Positions 9,210 to 18,847 of a stretch of DNA of 64,000 nt are shown piece after piece. The stretch spans positions 558,001 through 622,000 of the forward strand of contig NZ_VTSR01000006.1 in NCBI RefSeq assembly GCF_008329715.1, in the 5' to 3' direction. Numbering within the stretch: position 1 is the stretch's first letter; each line of letters opens with the position of its first letter. Both the position numbers and the translations under genes were made by a program. Source of the DNA: Gimesia chilikensis. Its GTDB lineage: Bacteria; Planctomycetota; Planctomycetia; Planctomycetales; Planctomycetaceae. The notes below the pieces were generated by a model. The model did not search any database and had not been told where the DNA came from. It saw only the letters and a list, made by a program, of their open reading frames with translations.

Positions 9210-10439
9210 ATGAACTCTGGATTCAAGTCACTACTTTGTCTGTGCTTAGTCAGCGTCTGCTGCGCCACCCCACTCACTGCCGGGGTTGAAGTCGAACTGA
9301 CAAACGGAGAAGTACGGACCGGCAGCTGGATCCAGTGGGGCCCCCATGAGACCATGCTGCTCGACTCCGGAACGGAGCAGCGTTCACAGATCGAACGCAT
9401 CTCGCTGGATTCGATCAGACGACTCTCCATCGATGAAAGCGTCTATGACCAGGAAACCATCCAGCTGGCAGCAGCCCGGCGGTCCCCTGCGGAGCCAACC
9501 GAGTTCGTTAAAAAACGACGACTGATGCCTGCTCCGATCTACGTTCCTTCCCTCCCTCAGCCAGTTCTGACAGCACCGCCGATGAACGTCGACTGTAATC
9601 GCTGCAGCCGGAGTGTGATTCTGGGAGTCCACGAAGATCCGTTGAATGCCTACCAGCACCTGATAGAACAATACTTCCCGAATGGCGTCCCCACGCTCGA
9701 ACGGGGACACGTACTGGGGCTGATGCGGGCCGCCACTGCACAGCAGGCTCTGGGATATGCTCCCCTGCCCGCTGGACCTCCCCCGGTCCAGGGACTTCCC
9801 GCGCCGCCACCTGCGCCCTTTCCCGGACCAGGGCCTGTGTCAGGTCAACTGACGCGGATCTCGGTGGAAGCGACTCCCGTCAATACACGTGGTCAGGCCG
9901 ACTGGGACGCCCTGGCGGTCCGTGTGCAAGGTTTCGATCAGGCAGGCAGACCCGCGCCGCTGACAGGTCAGGTTCAGATTCATCTATACGGAGAACGTCA
10001 ACTGTTACTCCACGCCTGGGATCAGCAGTTCGCGGCGAAACCGATTCAAACCATCTCACTGGCCGAATGGACCCGCAACTGTTCGACTTCACCGGAGACA
10101 CAAAATCCCAGTGCCGGCAATCAGTTTGGAGCGGGAGTTCCTGCTGACCAGACCTGGATCGTCAGAATGCCGCCCCGGATTCCCGAACATAATCCGAACG
10201 TCTATGCTCTCGGTGCCGTGCAGGCCACGCTCGTCTCACCCGGCAAAGGGACTTTCACCGCTTCGCTGCCATCGGTCCCGTTAAAGCATGTCTCAACGGT
10301 CCGGGATGTTTCGCTGTCGAATACAGGCACACGCTTCTTCCCTTCTGAGACAACGTCCGAGGGGATCTATCGTCCGACCCGCATCAATTACAATGCTCCC
10401 TCAAGGCCAAACAGCCGCACACTCTCCGTCCAGCCTTAA
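9210..10439 (+). CDS. Secreted proline-rich protein of unknown function
   Basis: 409 residues from ATG 9210, chosen because AGGAG lies 6 bases upstream and the protein then opens with a signal peptide ending LTAGVEV. Residues about 25-75 form a short beta-rich unit (VEVELTNGEVRTGSW) resembling SH3-like or Sm-like barrels. A low-complexity Pro/Gly/Ala stretch follows at about 185-215. The C-terminal half has a beta-rich domain with RISVEATPVNTRGQADWDAL. No catalytic motif is recognised. Its last 39 bp overlap, tail to tail, the amidinotransferase-like gene on the other strand. Confidence 0.65.
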   Translation: MNSGFKSLLCLCLVSVCCATPLTAGVEVELTNGEVRTGSWIQWGPHETMLLDSGTEQRSQIERISLDSIRRLSIDESVYDQETIQLAAARRSPAEPTEFVKKRRLMPAPIYVPSLPQPVLTAPPMNVDCNRCSRSVILGVHEDPLNAYQHLIEQYFPNGVPTLERGHVLGLMRAATAQQALGYAPLPAGPPPVQGLPAPPPAPFPGPGPVSGQLTRISVEATPVNTRGQADWDALAVRVQGFDQAGRPAPLTGQVQIHLYGERQLLLHAWDQQFAAKPIQTISLAEWTRNCSTSPETQNPSAGNQFGAGVPADQTWIVRMPPRIPEHNPNVYALGAVQATLVSPGKGTFTASLPSVPLKHVSTVRDVSLSNTGTRFFPSETTSEGIYRPTRINYNAPSRPNSRTLSVQP

Positions 10440-11228
10440 TGTGAGACACTTGGCTGAGCCCCCCGCTTTGATGAATTCATCCAGGGGGGCGCTGTGCGGT
10501 TCATAACCGCGTTCCCGGAGGGTCTGCTCGAGCTGCGGGCAGCCCGTATTCAAAGCGACCGATTTTCCAATCACCACCGCGTTACAGGCGAACCGCTGCG
10601 CTTCTTCATCGACTACGGGAATCAGATGAGGGATATGTTCCTGTAACGCCTGCTGTCCATAACTGTCGAATGCGGGCGGATAATAAATCGCCTCTGTTTC
10701 GCTTAAAGGACAGAAACAGGTATCGAGATGGTAGTAAAACTCGTCGACCAGTTGCAGGGGAATTACCCGACACTTCATTTCAGCAGCCACCCATTGCAGG
10801 GCTTTCACATCGCTGCGAATCAGGTAACCCGCAAACAGGGTGTCGCCACAGAATAGAGCGTCCCCAGCTCCTTCGAAGAAAAATTCTTCGGGCATCTCAA
10901 TCGTTTCAAAGCCTGCCTGCTCAAACCACTGTTGATCAACGGGGGTCTCGCCCTGGCGGGCCTGGTGTCGAAACAGTGAGAGGAATACGCGATTGTGCCA
11001 GATCAGTCCGGCATTCGCGGTAAAGACGAGATCGGGCAGCCCCTTCACGGGCGTCATCAATTCAATGCGGGCATTCAGTTTCTGAAGCAGTGCGTACAAA
11101 GACTCCCACTGCTGGCGGGCCACTTCCAGATTGCTCTGCTGACTGCGGCTCATCCAGGGATTGATCTCGTATTCGATCCCGTAATAATCGGGGGGACACA
11201 TCAGGATCGTCGGGCTGTCGTATTTCAC
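10401..11228 (-). CDS. Amidinotransferase/dimethylargininase-fold hydrolase
   Basis: 275 residues, one guanidino-modifying-enzyme domain. Visible landmarks are PDLVFTANAG near residue 65, FEGAGDALF with the substrate-binding acid, HLDTCFCPL with the catalytic histidine near residue 168, and GGSAKCLTL near the C-terminus with the nucleophilic cysteine. This set fits the arginine deiminase/DDAH/ornithine-forming family, which acts on arginine or methylated arginines. Length and motif spacing are closest to DDAH-like and arginine-deiminase-related proteins; the exact substrate is open. It stands alone, convergent with the secreted protein gene at 9210-10439. Confidence 0.82.
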   Translation of the reverse strand: MKYDSPTILMCPPDYYGIEYEINPWMSRSQQSNLEVARQQWESLYALLQKLNARIELMTPVKGLPDLVFTANAGLIWHNRVFLSLFRHQARQGETPVDQQWFEQAGFETIEMPEEFFFEGAGDALFCGDTLFAGYLIRSDVKALQWVAAEMKCRVIPLQLVDEFYYHLDTCFCPLSETEAIYYPPAFDSYGQQALQEHIPHLIPVVDEEAQRFACNAVVIGKSVALNTGCPQLEQTLRERGYEPHSAPLDEFIKAGGSAKCLTLRLDGECAAVWP

Positions 11229-11434
11229 TTGAACGTCTTTCTGGCTTCCTGTCAGTTAATCGATGTGAACGTCTCCTCTTTGTAATTATAGCACAGAGGG
11301 AAGTCTGCTGTGGGAAGATTTCTCTCGTACCGAAGACCAGCAAATACCGGCTGCATAATTGACGGATTTACTGTCGATCTCATACATTCAATGAATTGAT
11401 AACCGACACATCCTTTATTTCGGGATTCCTCACC

Positions 11435-13258
11435 ATGACTGATACTGCCTCCTATCCGCTGACCTGGGAACTGGACTCGCTCTACCCCAATCCTGCGCAA
11501 CCCGAGTTCACCGCGATTCTGCAAGATTGCAAAAGTACACTGGAAGCTCTGGTCGAACGTGTGGCGCAGCTGGCTGATGCCGGGAATCCAGAGCAGGACG
11601 CAGCACTCTGGGCCGATTTTCTGACAGACTACCAGGCAGCGACTGCAGAACTTTCGGGGCTGTTTGCATTTCTCGAATGCTGTTGTGCAGAGGATGCTCA
11701 TAACAAACAGTACCAGGTGCTGATGGGGCGGCTGGCCAGTATTCGCCCGCTGCGCGAGAACATCGAAACGCAACTGCAACTGACACTCCGCGAACTTTCC
11801 GCGGAAACCATTCAACAGTTCTGCGAGCAGGAACCCCGTCTGCAGGAAATTCGGTTCTTCCTCGAAGAGTCTAAGCGGGGTGCGACCCTGCGACTTCCCA
11901 AGGAACAGGAGATCCTGGCTTCCGAACTGGCCGTCGATGGTTTACACGCCTGGGGACGGCTTTACGATCGGCTCTCCGGGGATCTGAAAATCCAGCTCAT
12001 GGAAAAAGGAGAACTGGTAGAGCGATCTCCGGGACAGGTGCAGTTCGATTCTCCGCAACGGTCAATCCGTGAAAATAACTTCTATGCCGCGAACAAAGCC
12101 TGGGATACGATTGCTGACTCGTGTGCCGATGCGTTGAATCACCTTTCGGGCACGCGACTGACGCTCTACAAACGGCTGCCAGTCACCGACCACCTGGATG
12201 CACCGTTGATTTACAATCGCATGCAGCGGAGCACACTGGATACCATGTGGTCTGTGATCTCCGAGCGGAAACAGAAGCTGGTGCGATTCCTGGAAAAGAA
12301 AGCGGAACTACTGGGACTGCCTCGACTCTGCTGGTACGACCTGAATGCACCGTTGCCCCTGGCCGGGGCGGAATCAGCCGAGCTGACTTACGACCGCGCC
12401 TGCGAATTGACGGTCAATTCATTCGCCGAGTTCAGTTCTGATCTGCGAGACTTCGCGGAACGGTCTCTGCGCGAGCGCTGGATCGAAGCGGAGAATCGGG
12501 CCGGCAAACGTCAGGGGGGCTTCTGCACAACTCTGCCTCTGAAAAAACAATCCCGCATTTTCATGACCTTCACCAACTCGGCTGACAGCATGTCGACGCT
12601 GGCGCACGAACTGGGACACGCCTATCATTCCTACGTACTGAAAGACGCACCGTTCGTCTTAAGTGATTACCCGATGAACCTGGCCGAGACGGCGTCTACC
12701 TTCGCGGAAGCGGTTTTGGGTGAGCAACGGTTGAAAGCGGCCAAAACCCGCGACGAAGAGCTGCAGATTCTGGATGGCATGCTGGGAGACTCTGTCGCCT
12801 TCATGATGAATATCCATACCCGCTTCCTGTTTGAAGATCGTTTTCATCAGGAACGCGCCGCTGGGGAACTGACTCCAGAACGCTTTTCGGAACTGATGCT
12901 CGCCGCGCAGCAGGAAGCGTACATGAATGCCCTGGACGACTCCGGCTGGAATCCCAGCTTCTGGATCTCCAAGCTGCATTTTTACATCAGCGAATTGCCG
13001 TTTTATAACTTCCCGTACACGTTTGGTTATCTGCTCTCACTGGGGATCTACGCTTTGGCAGATACGTTCGAGGATCAGCGCGAGTTCGCGGATAAATATC
13101 GTGAACTTCTGATTGCCACCGGCTGTCAACTGACTGAAGACGCGGTGGCCGGGACATTTGGTTACGACCTGAGTCAGGCCGAATTCTGGAACAAAAGTAT
13201 CGATATTATCGATCGTCGCGTGGATCGTTTTCTGGAGCTGGCTGACCAGGCTGACTGA
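11435..13258 (+). CDS. Oligoendopeptidase F family (M3B) metallopeptidase
   Basis: 607 residues from ATG 11435; an upstream in-frame codon at 11396 adds 13 residues without a ribosome site. The zinc motif is HELGHAYHSY with His391, Glu392 and His395, and the downstream ligand lies in NLAETASTFAEAV. The N-terminal half (about 1-200) is the helical cap that limits these enzymes to short peptides. No signal peptide, so it is probably a cytoplasmic oligopeptidase that recycles peptides. Length fits the family (about 600). Confidence 0.93.
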   Translation: MTDTASYPLTWELDSLYPNPAQPEFTAILQDCKSTLEALVERVAQLADAGNPEQDAALWADFLTDYQAATAELSGLFAFLECCCAEDAHNKQYQVLMGRLASIRPLRENIETQLQLTLRELSAETIQQFCEQEPRLQEIRFFLEESKRGATLRLPKEQEILASELAVDGLHAWGRLYDRLSGDLKIQLMEKGELVERSPGQVQFDSPQRSIRENNFYAANKAWDTIADSCADALNHLSGTRLTLYKRLPVTDHLDAPLIYNRMQRSTLDTMWSVISERKQKLVRFLEKKAELLGLPRLCWYDLNAPLPLAGAESAELTYDRACELTVNSFAEFSSDLRDFAERSLRERWIEAENRAGKRQGGFCTTLPLKKQSRIFMTFTNSADSMSTLAHELGHAYHSYVLKDAPFVLSDYPMNLAETASTFAEAVLGEQRLKAAKTRDEELQILDGMLGDSVAFMMNIHTRFLFEDRFHQERAAGELTPERFSELMLAAQQEAYMNALDDSGWNPSFWISKLHFYISELPFYNFPYTFGYLLSLGIYALADTFEDQREFADKYRELLIATGCQLTEDAVAGTFGYDLSQAEFWNKSIDIIDRRVDRFLELADQAD

Positions 13259-13563
13259 AGATCAGATCAGTGACTCAGACGAAGGCCCGGAAATCCAAAT
13301 TTTGCGGAATCCGCGGAAAAAACAGACTTTCAGTAAAACCAGCCTTAAAATGCAGAGAGATCCACCTGTATTACTGCCGCAACGTGTCGAAATTCCACAC
13401 CTGCTGCGGTATACTGGTGCACTCTGCAGAGCAAATATCAAGAAATTATAGCCGGCTTTCGCTCCTGAACGAGCAGCCGGATCTGCCTCTAAACCACGGC
13501 CGTTTCTCTAGATAAGAATCGTGCCTGGTCTTTTTGCAGGACTACTGAGAAATATCACTTTCC
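13259..13563. other. metX leader region
   Basis: 305 bp without a gene. A TATACT box lies near 13412-13417, without a strong -35. Downstream, 13452-13480 form a hairpin: CCGGCT pairs with AGCCGG and inner GCTC with GAGC. I looked for a SAM-II or other SAM riboswitch and did not recognise one. Confidence 0.4.
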
Positions 13564-14760
13564 ATGGCTACGCAACAGGAACTTTCAGAAACCCGCCAGC
13601 ATTCAGGAGTCGGTCTGGTTCAGACCCGACTTGCGACCCTGTTTATGCCCCCCGACTGGCTCAAGCTGGCAGGGGGTGGCGAACTGGGTCCGATACAGGT
13701 TGCCTATGAAACGTACGGCACCCTGAGCCCTGAAAAAGACAACGCCATTTTCATCTGTCACGCTCTCACAGGCGATGCGCATGCCGCCGGTTATTACGAA
13801 GACGATGATGAAAAAGCCAAACCGGGCTGGTGGGACGAACTGATCGGCCCCGGTCGCACCCTGGACACGGATAAGTATTTTGTGATCTGTGCCAACGTCC
13901 TGGGTGGCTGCATGGGAACCACAGGGCCCGGAAGTATCAATCCAGAAACCAACCAGCCTTATCGTCTGAACTTCCCCTTCATCACCGTGGGGGATATTGT
14001 CGAAGTCCATGCGGCTCTGACCCGACAGCTGGGAATCGACCAGTTGCTGGCTGTGATCGGGGGCAGCCTGGGAGGCATGCAGGTACTGGAATGGGCGGCC
14101 CGCTTTCCGGATCAGCTGCGGAGTGCGATCTGCCTGGCATCCGCGGCTCAGCTCTCCGCCCAGGGCATTGCGTTCAATGCCGTCGGTCGACGGGCCATCA
14201 AAACAGACCCCGAATTCAAAGATGGTGAATACGAACGGGGGGCCGGCCCGCGTTACGGTCTGGCCCTGGCCCGCATGATCGCTCATATTACTTACCTGTC
14301 GGATCAGTCGATCGAAATGAAATTCGGCAGACGTCTGCAGGACCACGATACATTCACCTACGAAATGCTGCCCGAGGTGGAATTCCAGGTGGAAAGCTAC
14401 CTGCACTACCAGGGAAAACGGTTCGTCGAACGCTTCGATGCGAACAGCTATCTCTACCTCACGCGGGCCATGGATTATTTCGATCTGGTCTCGCAACACG
14501 GATCGCTGACCAAAGCCCTGGGACGGACCAATGCCCGGTTCCTGATCGCCTCGTATGATTCCGACTGGCTGTTTACCACAACACAGAGCAAGGAAATCGT
14601 CCGGGCGTTAATCGAATGCGGCAAGCATGTCTCCTTTATTGAACTCAAAAGCCCTTTCGGCCATGATTCCTTTTTGATTGAAATCGAACAACTGCAGAAA
14701 CTGATCACTCCTTTCCTGGCGCAAGCCTACGAATCGAGACTGGCGGAGAAACAGAGCTGA
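13564..14760 (+). CDS. metX: Homoserine O-acetyltransferase
   Basis: 398 residues, alpha/beta hydrolase fold. It transfers an acyl group (acetyl, possibly succinyl) to homoserine in methionine synthesis. The nucleophile elbow is GGSLGGMQ with Ser168; the catalytic Asp lies in SYDSDWLF and the His in FGHDSFLIE. The family motif GCMGTTGPGSINP is intact. The ribosome site is weak. metW follows 62 bp downstream, the metX-metW order found in many bacteria, which supports the assignment. Acyl-donor choice (acetyl-CoA or succinyl-CoA) cannot be settled by eye. Confidence 0.95.
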   Translation: MATQQELSETRQHSGVGLVQTRLATLFMPPDWLKLAGGGELGPIQVAYETYGTLSPEKDNAIFICHALTGDAHAAGYYEDDDEKAKPGWWDELIGPGRTLDTDKYFVICANVLGGCMGTTGPGSINPETNQPYRLNFPFITVGDIVEVHAALTRQLGIDQLLAVIGGSLGGMQVLEWAARFPDQLRSAICLASAAQLSAQGIAFNAVGRRAIKTDPEFKDGEYERGAGPRYGLALARMIAHITYLSDQSIEMKFGRRLQDHDTFTYEMLPEVEFQVESYLHYQGKRFVERFDANSYLYLTRAMDYFDLVSQHGSLTKALGRTNARFLIASYDSDWLFTTTQSKEIVRALIECGKHVSFIELKSPFGHDSFLIEIEQLQKLITPFLAQAYESRLAEKQS

Positions 14761-14822
14761 CCGCTCCCGTGAAACACCACTGAATGAACAGAGATCTGAA
14801 TACATAAGAGTAAACCAATACC

Positions 14823-15500
14823 ATGTGCGCACAACATCGATACTGTATGGAGGACCCGTCGCTGGACGTGACTGACAAGCTGCTGATGGAGCAGATTCAG
14901 CCAGGCAGTCGCGTGCTGGACCTCGGATGTGGTGATGGGCGGTTGCTGGCGCGACTCCGCGATGAACGCGATGCTTCGGTCCTGGGTATGGAAATCGACA
15001 TCACGCAGCATCATGGTGCCATCGCCCGGGGTGTACCGGTCATTCAGGCTGACCTCGATGAAGGTCTGCACGACATTCCGGATCTGGCGTTTGACTACGT
15101 CGTCTTGAGTCAGACGCTGCAGCAGGTTCTGCACCCCAAACAGTTGCTGGAAGAAATGGTCCGCGTTGCCCGACAGGCTCTGGTCGTGGTTCCCAATTTC
15201 GGTAACTGGCGCATCCGCCTGCAGGTCTTGAAACAGGGACGGGCTCCGGTTACGGAAGTGCTGCCCTATGAATGGTACAACACCCCCAACCTGCACCTGA
15301 TGTCGATGCACGACTTTCAGGATCTGATGCGAATCCTGGGAATCGAAATCCTCAAGGAAATTCCGATCATCAAGCATCGGGCGGTGGAAAAAGCCTGGCT
15401 GGCCAACTTGCGAGCCCAGCAGATTCTGTATGTGCTCCAGCGTCAGGAACAGACCACAGAGCACGCCCCGGCCAAGCCGGCGACTCCCCTGACCTTCTAA
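14823..15500 (+). CDS. metW: MetW, methionine-biosynthesis methyltransferase-like protein
   Basis: 225 residues with a class I methyltransferase fold. Motif I reads VLDLGCGDGRLL, followed by MEIDITQ and YVVLSQTLQQVLHP, which are typical of MetW. MetW works with MetX in homoserine acylation; its own methyltransferase activity is not established. The C-terminal 25 residues (QRQEQTTEHAPAKP) are an unconserved-looking tail. It sits 62 bp after metX and should be cotranscribed. Confidence 0.93.
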   Translation: MCAQHRYCMEDPSLDVTDKLLMEQIQPGSRVLDLGCGDGRLLARLRDERDASVLGMEIDITQHHGAIARGVPVIQADLDEGLHDIPDLAFDYVVLSQTLQQVLHPKQLLEEMVRVARQALVVVPNFGNWRIRLQVLKQGRAPVTEVLPYEWYNTPNLHLMSMHDFQDLMRILGIEILKEIPIIKHRAVEKAWLANLRAQQILYVLQRQEQTTEHAPAKPATPLTF

Positions 15501-15506
15501 GGACGT

Positions 15507-15536
15507 TTCCCCGTCAGCGGATCTCCAGACGGGGAA
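15507..15536 (+). terminator. GC-rich hairpin after metXW
   Basis: TTCCCCGTC pairs perfectly with GACGGGGAA across a 12-base loop, starting 6 bases past the metW stop. There is no T-run, so this is a weak or factor-assisted terminator, or an mRNA 3'-end stabiliser. Confidence 0.45.
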
Positions 15537-15746
15537 CAGACTTGCCGTTTCAGGCTCTGTTTCGGGGCAGGAATTCCTGTTTCCCTGAATTTGAAAACGC
15601 GATATACTTCCCCACCTTCTGGTCTGAGCAGAGAACAGACCACAGGGAGCCGGTATAAACCATGTCTCCCTAACGTGATATAAAATCACCACTTGAGACT
15701 AATTCAGCGACTCGTTTTTTAAAGAGAAAGAGGGAAGGGACTCCCG

Positions 15747-16571
15747 ATGCGTATCATAGCCATCATGAATCAAAAAGGGGGCGTCGGCAAAACCACATCC
15801 AGTGTGAACATGGCTGCCGGCCTGGCAATGCAGGGAAAAAAGGTCTGCCTGGTTGACCTCGATCCGCAGGGCCACGCCTCATTACACCTGGGTATTGAGC
15901 CATTTGGAAATGTGCCGACCGCCTATGATGTATTTTCCGGGTTCAAAACGCTGGCTGAAACACGACAGCTGGTCGCGAAAAACTTGTGGGTCGTGCCAGC
16001 GACACTCGATCTGGCCGCCACGGAGCTGGAACTGGTCGATGCCGAGGACCGGGAAGTCGTCTTGCGCCAGGCCATTCAGAAAATGGCAGACACCGAACCA
16101 TTCGATTATCTCATCATGGACTGTCCGCCTTCACTGGGTGTACTGACCATTAACGCTTTGACAGCCGCTGATGAAGTGATCATTCCACTGCAGCCGCACT
16201 TCTTCGCGTTGCAGGGTCTTTCCAAACTGTTCGAAACAACGGCTTTGGTACGGCGTCGCCTGAACCGGAACCTGAAGGTCTCGGGAGTGGTCCTGTGTCT
16301 GTATGAAACCGGAACCAGACTGGCGGCTGACGTGACCGACGACCTGTGTGCCTTCCTCAGCGAAAGCGATCCCGAAGCCCCCTGGGCCAACGCCAAAATT
16401 TTCCAGAGCCGGATCCGCCGCAACATCAAGCTGGCCGAAGCGCCCAGTTATGGCCAGTCGGTATTTGACTACTCCAGTTCCTGTCCGGGTGCCAAGGATT
16501 ACGCCGGCCTAGTCGAGGAAATCATCGCCGACGAACAGAGTGAACAGGCGCCGATTCAACAGGCCGCCTGA
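15747..16571 (+). CDS. ParA/Soj-family ATPase, orphan
   Basis: 274 residues. The deviant Walker A motif is KGGVGKTT at residues 10-17, the Walker A' region [11 protein letters not shown] and the Walker B region [12 protein letters not shown]. The family moves chromosomes, plasmids or protein clusters by ATP-driven dimerisation on DNA. No parB or parS-like repeat is adjacent, so this may be the chromosomal ParA separated from ParB or a cargo-positioning paralogue. Its stop codon abuts the stop of the convergent oxidoreductase gene with no gap. Confidence 0.9.
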   Translation: MRIIAIMNQKGGVGKTTSSVNMAAGLAMQGKKVCLVDLDPQGHASLHLGIEPFGNVPTAYDVFSGFKTLAETRQLVAKNLWVVPATLDLAATELELVDAEDREVVLRQAIQKMADTEPFDYLIMDCPPSLGVLTINALTAADEVIIPLQPHFFALQGLSKLFETTALVRRRLNRNLKVSGVVLCLYETGTRLAADVTDDLCAFLSESDPEAPWANAKIFQSRIRRNIKLAEAPSYGQSVFDYSSSCPGAKDYAGLVEEIIADEQSEQAPIQQAA

Positions 16572-18017
16572 TTACTCTTCAGCGGCTTTCTGCTTGGCTT
16601 CCAGTTTTGCTTTGGCTTCTTTCCAGAGTGGATCGTAAACCTCTTTGTCGAACGGAGGACATCCTGTGGGATACTGTCCCAGTGGATGATCCTTCGTACG
16701 CATGAGGTTGGTGCAATAAGAGAATGTCCGGCAGACTGTTTTGCGTTTGAGTTTGCCCTCTTCCTGCAGCAGCTTCGCAAACTCCGGTTGTGACAGCGTG
16801 GCTCGTCCCATGCCGACAATCGAAATCTTGCCCTGCTCTACATTCGCCGCAGCAGCATGCATGGCGAAGTCCTGCAACCAGCTGTAGCCACTACCCACCA
16901 CCGGAATGTCGGGAACAGCTGCCTGAATCTGTGAGGCAATTCGGAAGTGCCGGGCCACACCGATCAGGGGATGTTCGGGAGCGTGATAGCCATCGGTCGG
17001 CGGAAATTCCGCGGGCCGTACAATATGTGGATTGGCGTAGGGATTCCCGTTGGAAATATTGATCATGCTGATGCCCCACTCTTTGAGCAGGCGGGCCACT
17101 TCGAGCGGTTCGGTCAGATCTTCCTGAAGGTGATCGTCGGGATTGGTGCCGAAGGCCGTCTGCAGGGGCAGTTCATGTGGGCAGGGCTCACCAATGAAGT
17201 CATCTCCCGCGCCCTGATAGGGAATGCCATCGTAACCGTTCATACGAGTGGCGATTACGAGCCCGGGACATTCTTCTCGTATCCGTTGTATGACGTTACG
17301 AACCAGACGGGTCCGGTTTTCGAGCGATCCCCCGTACTCGCCGGGACGGTTCTTCGCAGCCAGCAGTTCTGAGAGCAGGTAGCGATGGCACTGTTTGATA
17401 TCGACGAAATCGACGCCGATTGATTGTGCCAGCTTCGCGGCGGTCACGTACTGGTCTTCGATGCGTTTCAGATCGTCGTCCGACAACAACGGATAACTGT
17501 CGTCTACGATCTTACCGGTCCCTTTATCGACGGTCCGTGGATCCAGTACCTGATCGTGGGTGGCCAGCAGAGGTTTTTCGAAGCTGAAGCGACCGGAGTG
17601 TGTCAGTTGCAGACCGATGACCTGCCCGGCGTCCGAACCAAAGACTTCTGCATGTGCTTCACGACATCCGGCCAGCATTTTCTCCAGGGCGGGTGCGGTC
17701 TGATCGTTGATCATCAACTGGCGGGGATTCATGCGGGCTTCCGGACCGATGGCGGTCGCTTCACCCCAGATGAGCGAGGCCCCGCCGGCACCGAAGCGTC
17801 GATAGCGACGGTAAGTCAGTTCATCGGGAAAGCCATCGGTGGTGCCGTCACAGCCTTCCATCGGTTGAATTCCGAGTCGGCTTTTTGCCTGCAGATGGCC
17901 GATCTGAATCGGTTCATAGAGAACCTTAAAATTGTCTGAGACTTCGATCGGGCAGCCCAGGCGTTCCGAATCGGCAACAACATCTTCCGGTGTCTTATAT
18001 TTAAAATATTTGGCCAT
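16572..18017 (-). CDS. NADH:flavin oxidoreductase, Old Yellow Enzyme family
   Basis: 481 residues from ATG 18017; a TTG 12 codons upstream is a less likely start. An FMN-binding TIM barrel: IGHLQAKSRLGIQPMEG, GGASLIWGEATAI, GLQLTHSGRFSFEKP and ELLAAKNRPGEYGGSLENR are the usual landmarks, the last containing the YGGSxxNR motif. The C-terminus has a Cys-containing stretch (VCRTFSYCTN, then TGCPPF) where 2,4-dienoyl-CoA-reductase-type relatives carry iron-sulfur cysteines, but the C-terminal FAD/NAD domains of those enzymes are absent. Substrate unknown. An SDR gene follows upstream on the same strand, 117 bp away. Confidence 0.88.
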   Translation of the reverse strand: MAKYFKYKTPEDVVADSERLGCPIEVSDNFKVLYEPIQIGHLQAKSRLGIQPMEGCDGTTDGFPDELTYRRYRRFGAGGASLIWGEATAIGPEARMNPRQLMINDQTAPALEKMLAGCREAHAEVFGSDAGQVIGLQLTHSGRFSFEKPLLATHDQVLDPRTVDKGTGKIVDDSYPLLSDDDLKRIEDQYVTAAKLAQSIGVDFVDIKQCHRYLLSELLAAKNRPGEYGGSLENRTRLVRNVIQRIREECPGLVIATRMNGYDGIPYQGAGDDFIGEPCPHELPLQTAFGTNPDDHLQEDLTEPLEVARLLKEWGISMINISNGNPYANPHIVRPAEFPPTDGYHAPEHPLIGVARHFRIASQIQAAVPDIPVVGSGYSWLQDFAMHAAAANVEQGKISIVGMGRATLSQPEFAKLLQEEGKLKRKTVCRTFSYCTNLMRTKDHPLGQYPTGCPPFDKEVYDPLWKEAKAKLEAKQKAAEE

Positions 18018-18134
18018 AGCAGGTGACTTGGTACGTATCAGGAGGGTGTTCAACGGCTGTTCAAAATAGACGCTCCCCGAGTGTACTCAAAGCGGGGGCG
18101 AATTACCATTCAGCCGGGTTTCTGCAGATATTCG

Positions 18135-18818
18135 TTAAACGGGTACCGTCAGCGACTGACCATTATCGCGGGCTGAGAGCCCCAGCAGATAGGGAACGGC
18201 GACTTCTGCCCATTCTTCCGCGGTGGGATAATGGTCGGCATGCGAGCCGAAACAGCTTTGCAACAGACGCGTGTTGATGATTCCCGGATTCAGCGGGACG
18301 GCAGCCATCCCCGGAGGCAGTTCCTGAGCCAGCGACTGGGTCAAGCCTTCCACGGCCCACTTGGTGGCACAGTAAGAGGCCACTTCACCAGAAGCCGAAC
18401 GTCCCCAGCCCGAACTGAAATTCACGATCACACCGGATTCTGACTGCAGCATCGCGGGGACAAAGTGACGAATGGTATTAATGGTCCCTTTGATGTTCAC
18501 ATCGATGATGCTGTCGATGTCGGCCGCGGGGATTTCCCAGAGCGCCGCATTCTCATTGATGACCGCTGCATTGTTGAGCAGCAGATCGGGTGGCCCGAGT
18601 TCCGCGATGACCGAATCGGCCCAGGCCTGCACGGCCTGATCGTCGGCGATATCCAGCGCGGTAAAATGATGGGGCTTGCCGAACTGATCTGATAACTCGG
18701 CGAGTGGTTCCGGGGAGCGGCCACAGCCGGCCACTGTGTGACCAGCTGCGATGAACTCCGACACCATTGCCCGTCCCAGTCCCTGGGTGACGCCGGTGAT
18801 GACAATTACTTTTGACAT
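18135..18818 (-). CDS. Short-chain dehydrogenase/reductase
   Basis: 227 residues, classical SDR. The cofactor motif is TGVTQGLG at residues 8-15, followed by LLNNAAV (NNAG region), IVNFSSGWG with the catalytic serine and YCATKWAVEG with Tyr-x-x-x-Lys. NADP use is suggested by CGRSPEP after beta 2. Substrate unknown. It lies between the OYE-family gene and the ThuA gene on the same strand and may share a transcript. Confidence 0.9.
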   Translation of the reverse strand: MSKVIVITGVTQGLGRAMVSEFIAAGHTVAGCGRSPEPLAELSDQFGKPHHFTALDIADDQAVQAWADSVIAELGPPDLLLNNAAVINENAALWEIPAADIDSIIDVNIKGTINTIRHFVPAMLQSESGVIVNFSSGWGRSASGEVASYCATKWAVEGLTQSLAQELPPGMAAVPLNPGIINTRLLQSCFGSHADHYPTAEEWAEVAVPYLLGLSARDNGQSLTVPV

Positions 18819-18847
18819 GATGGTTTCCTGTCCCTGGCCGATGGCAC

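Noticed and set aside
13259-13563. SAM-II or other SAM riboswitch before metX
   Set aside because: A hairpin is present, but no conserved riboswitch core was recognised.
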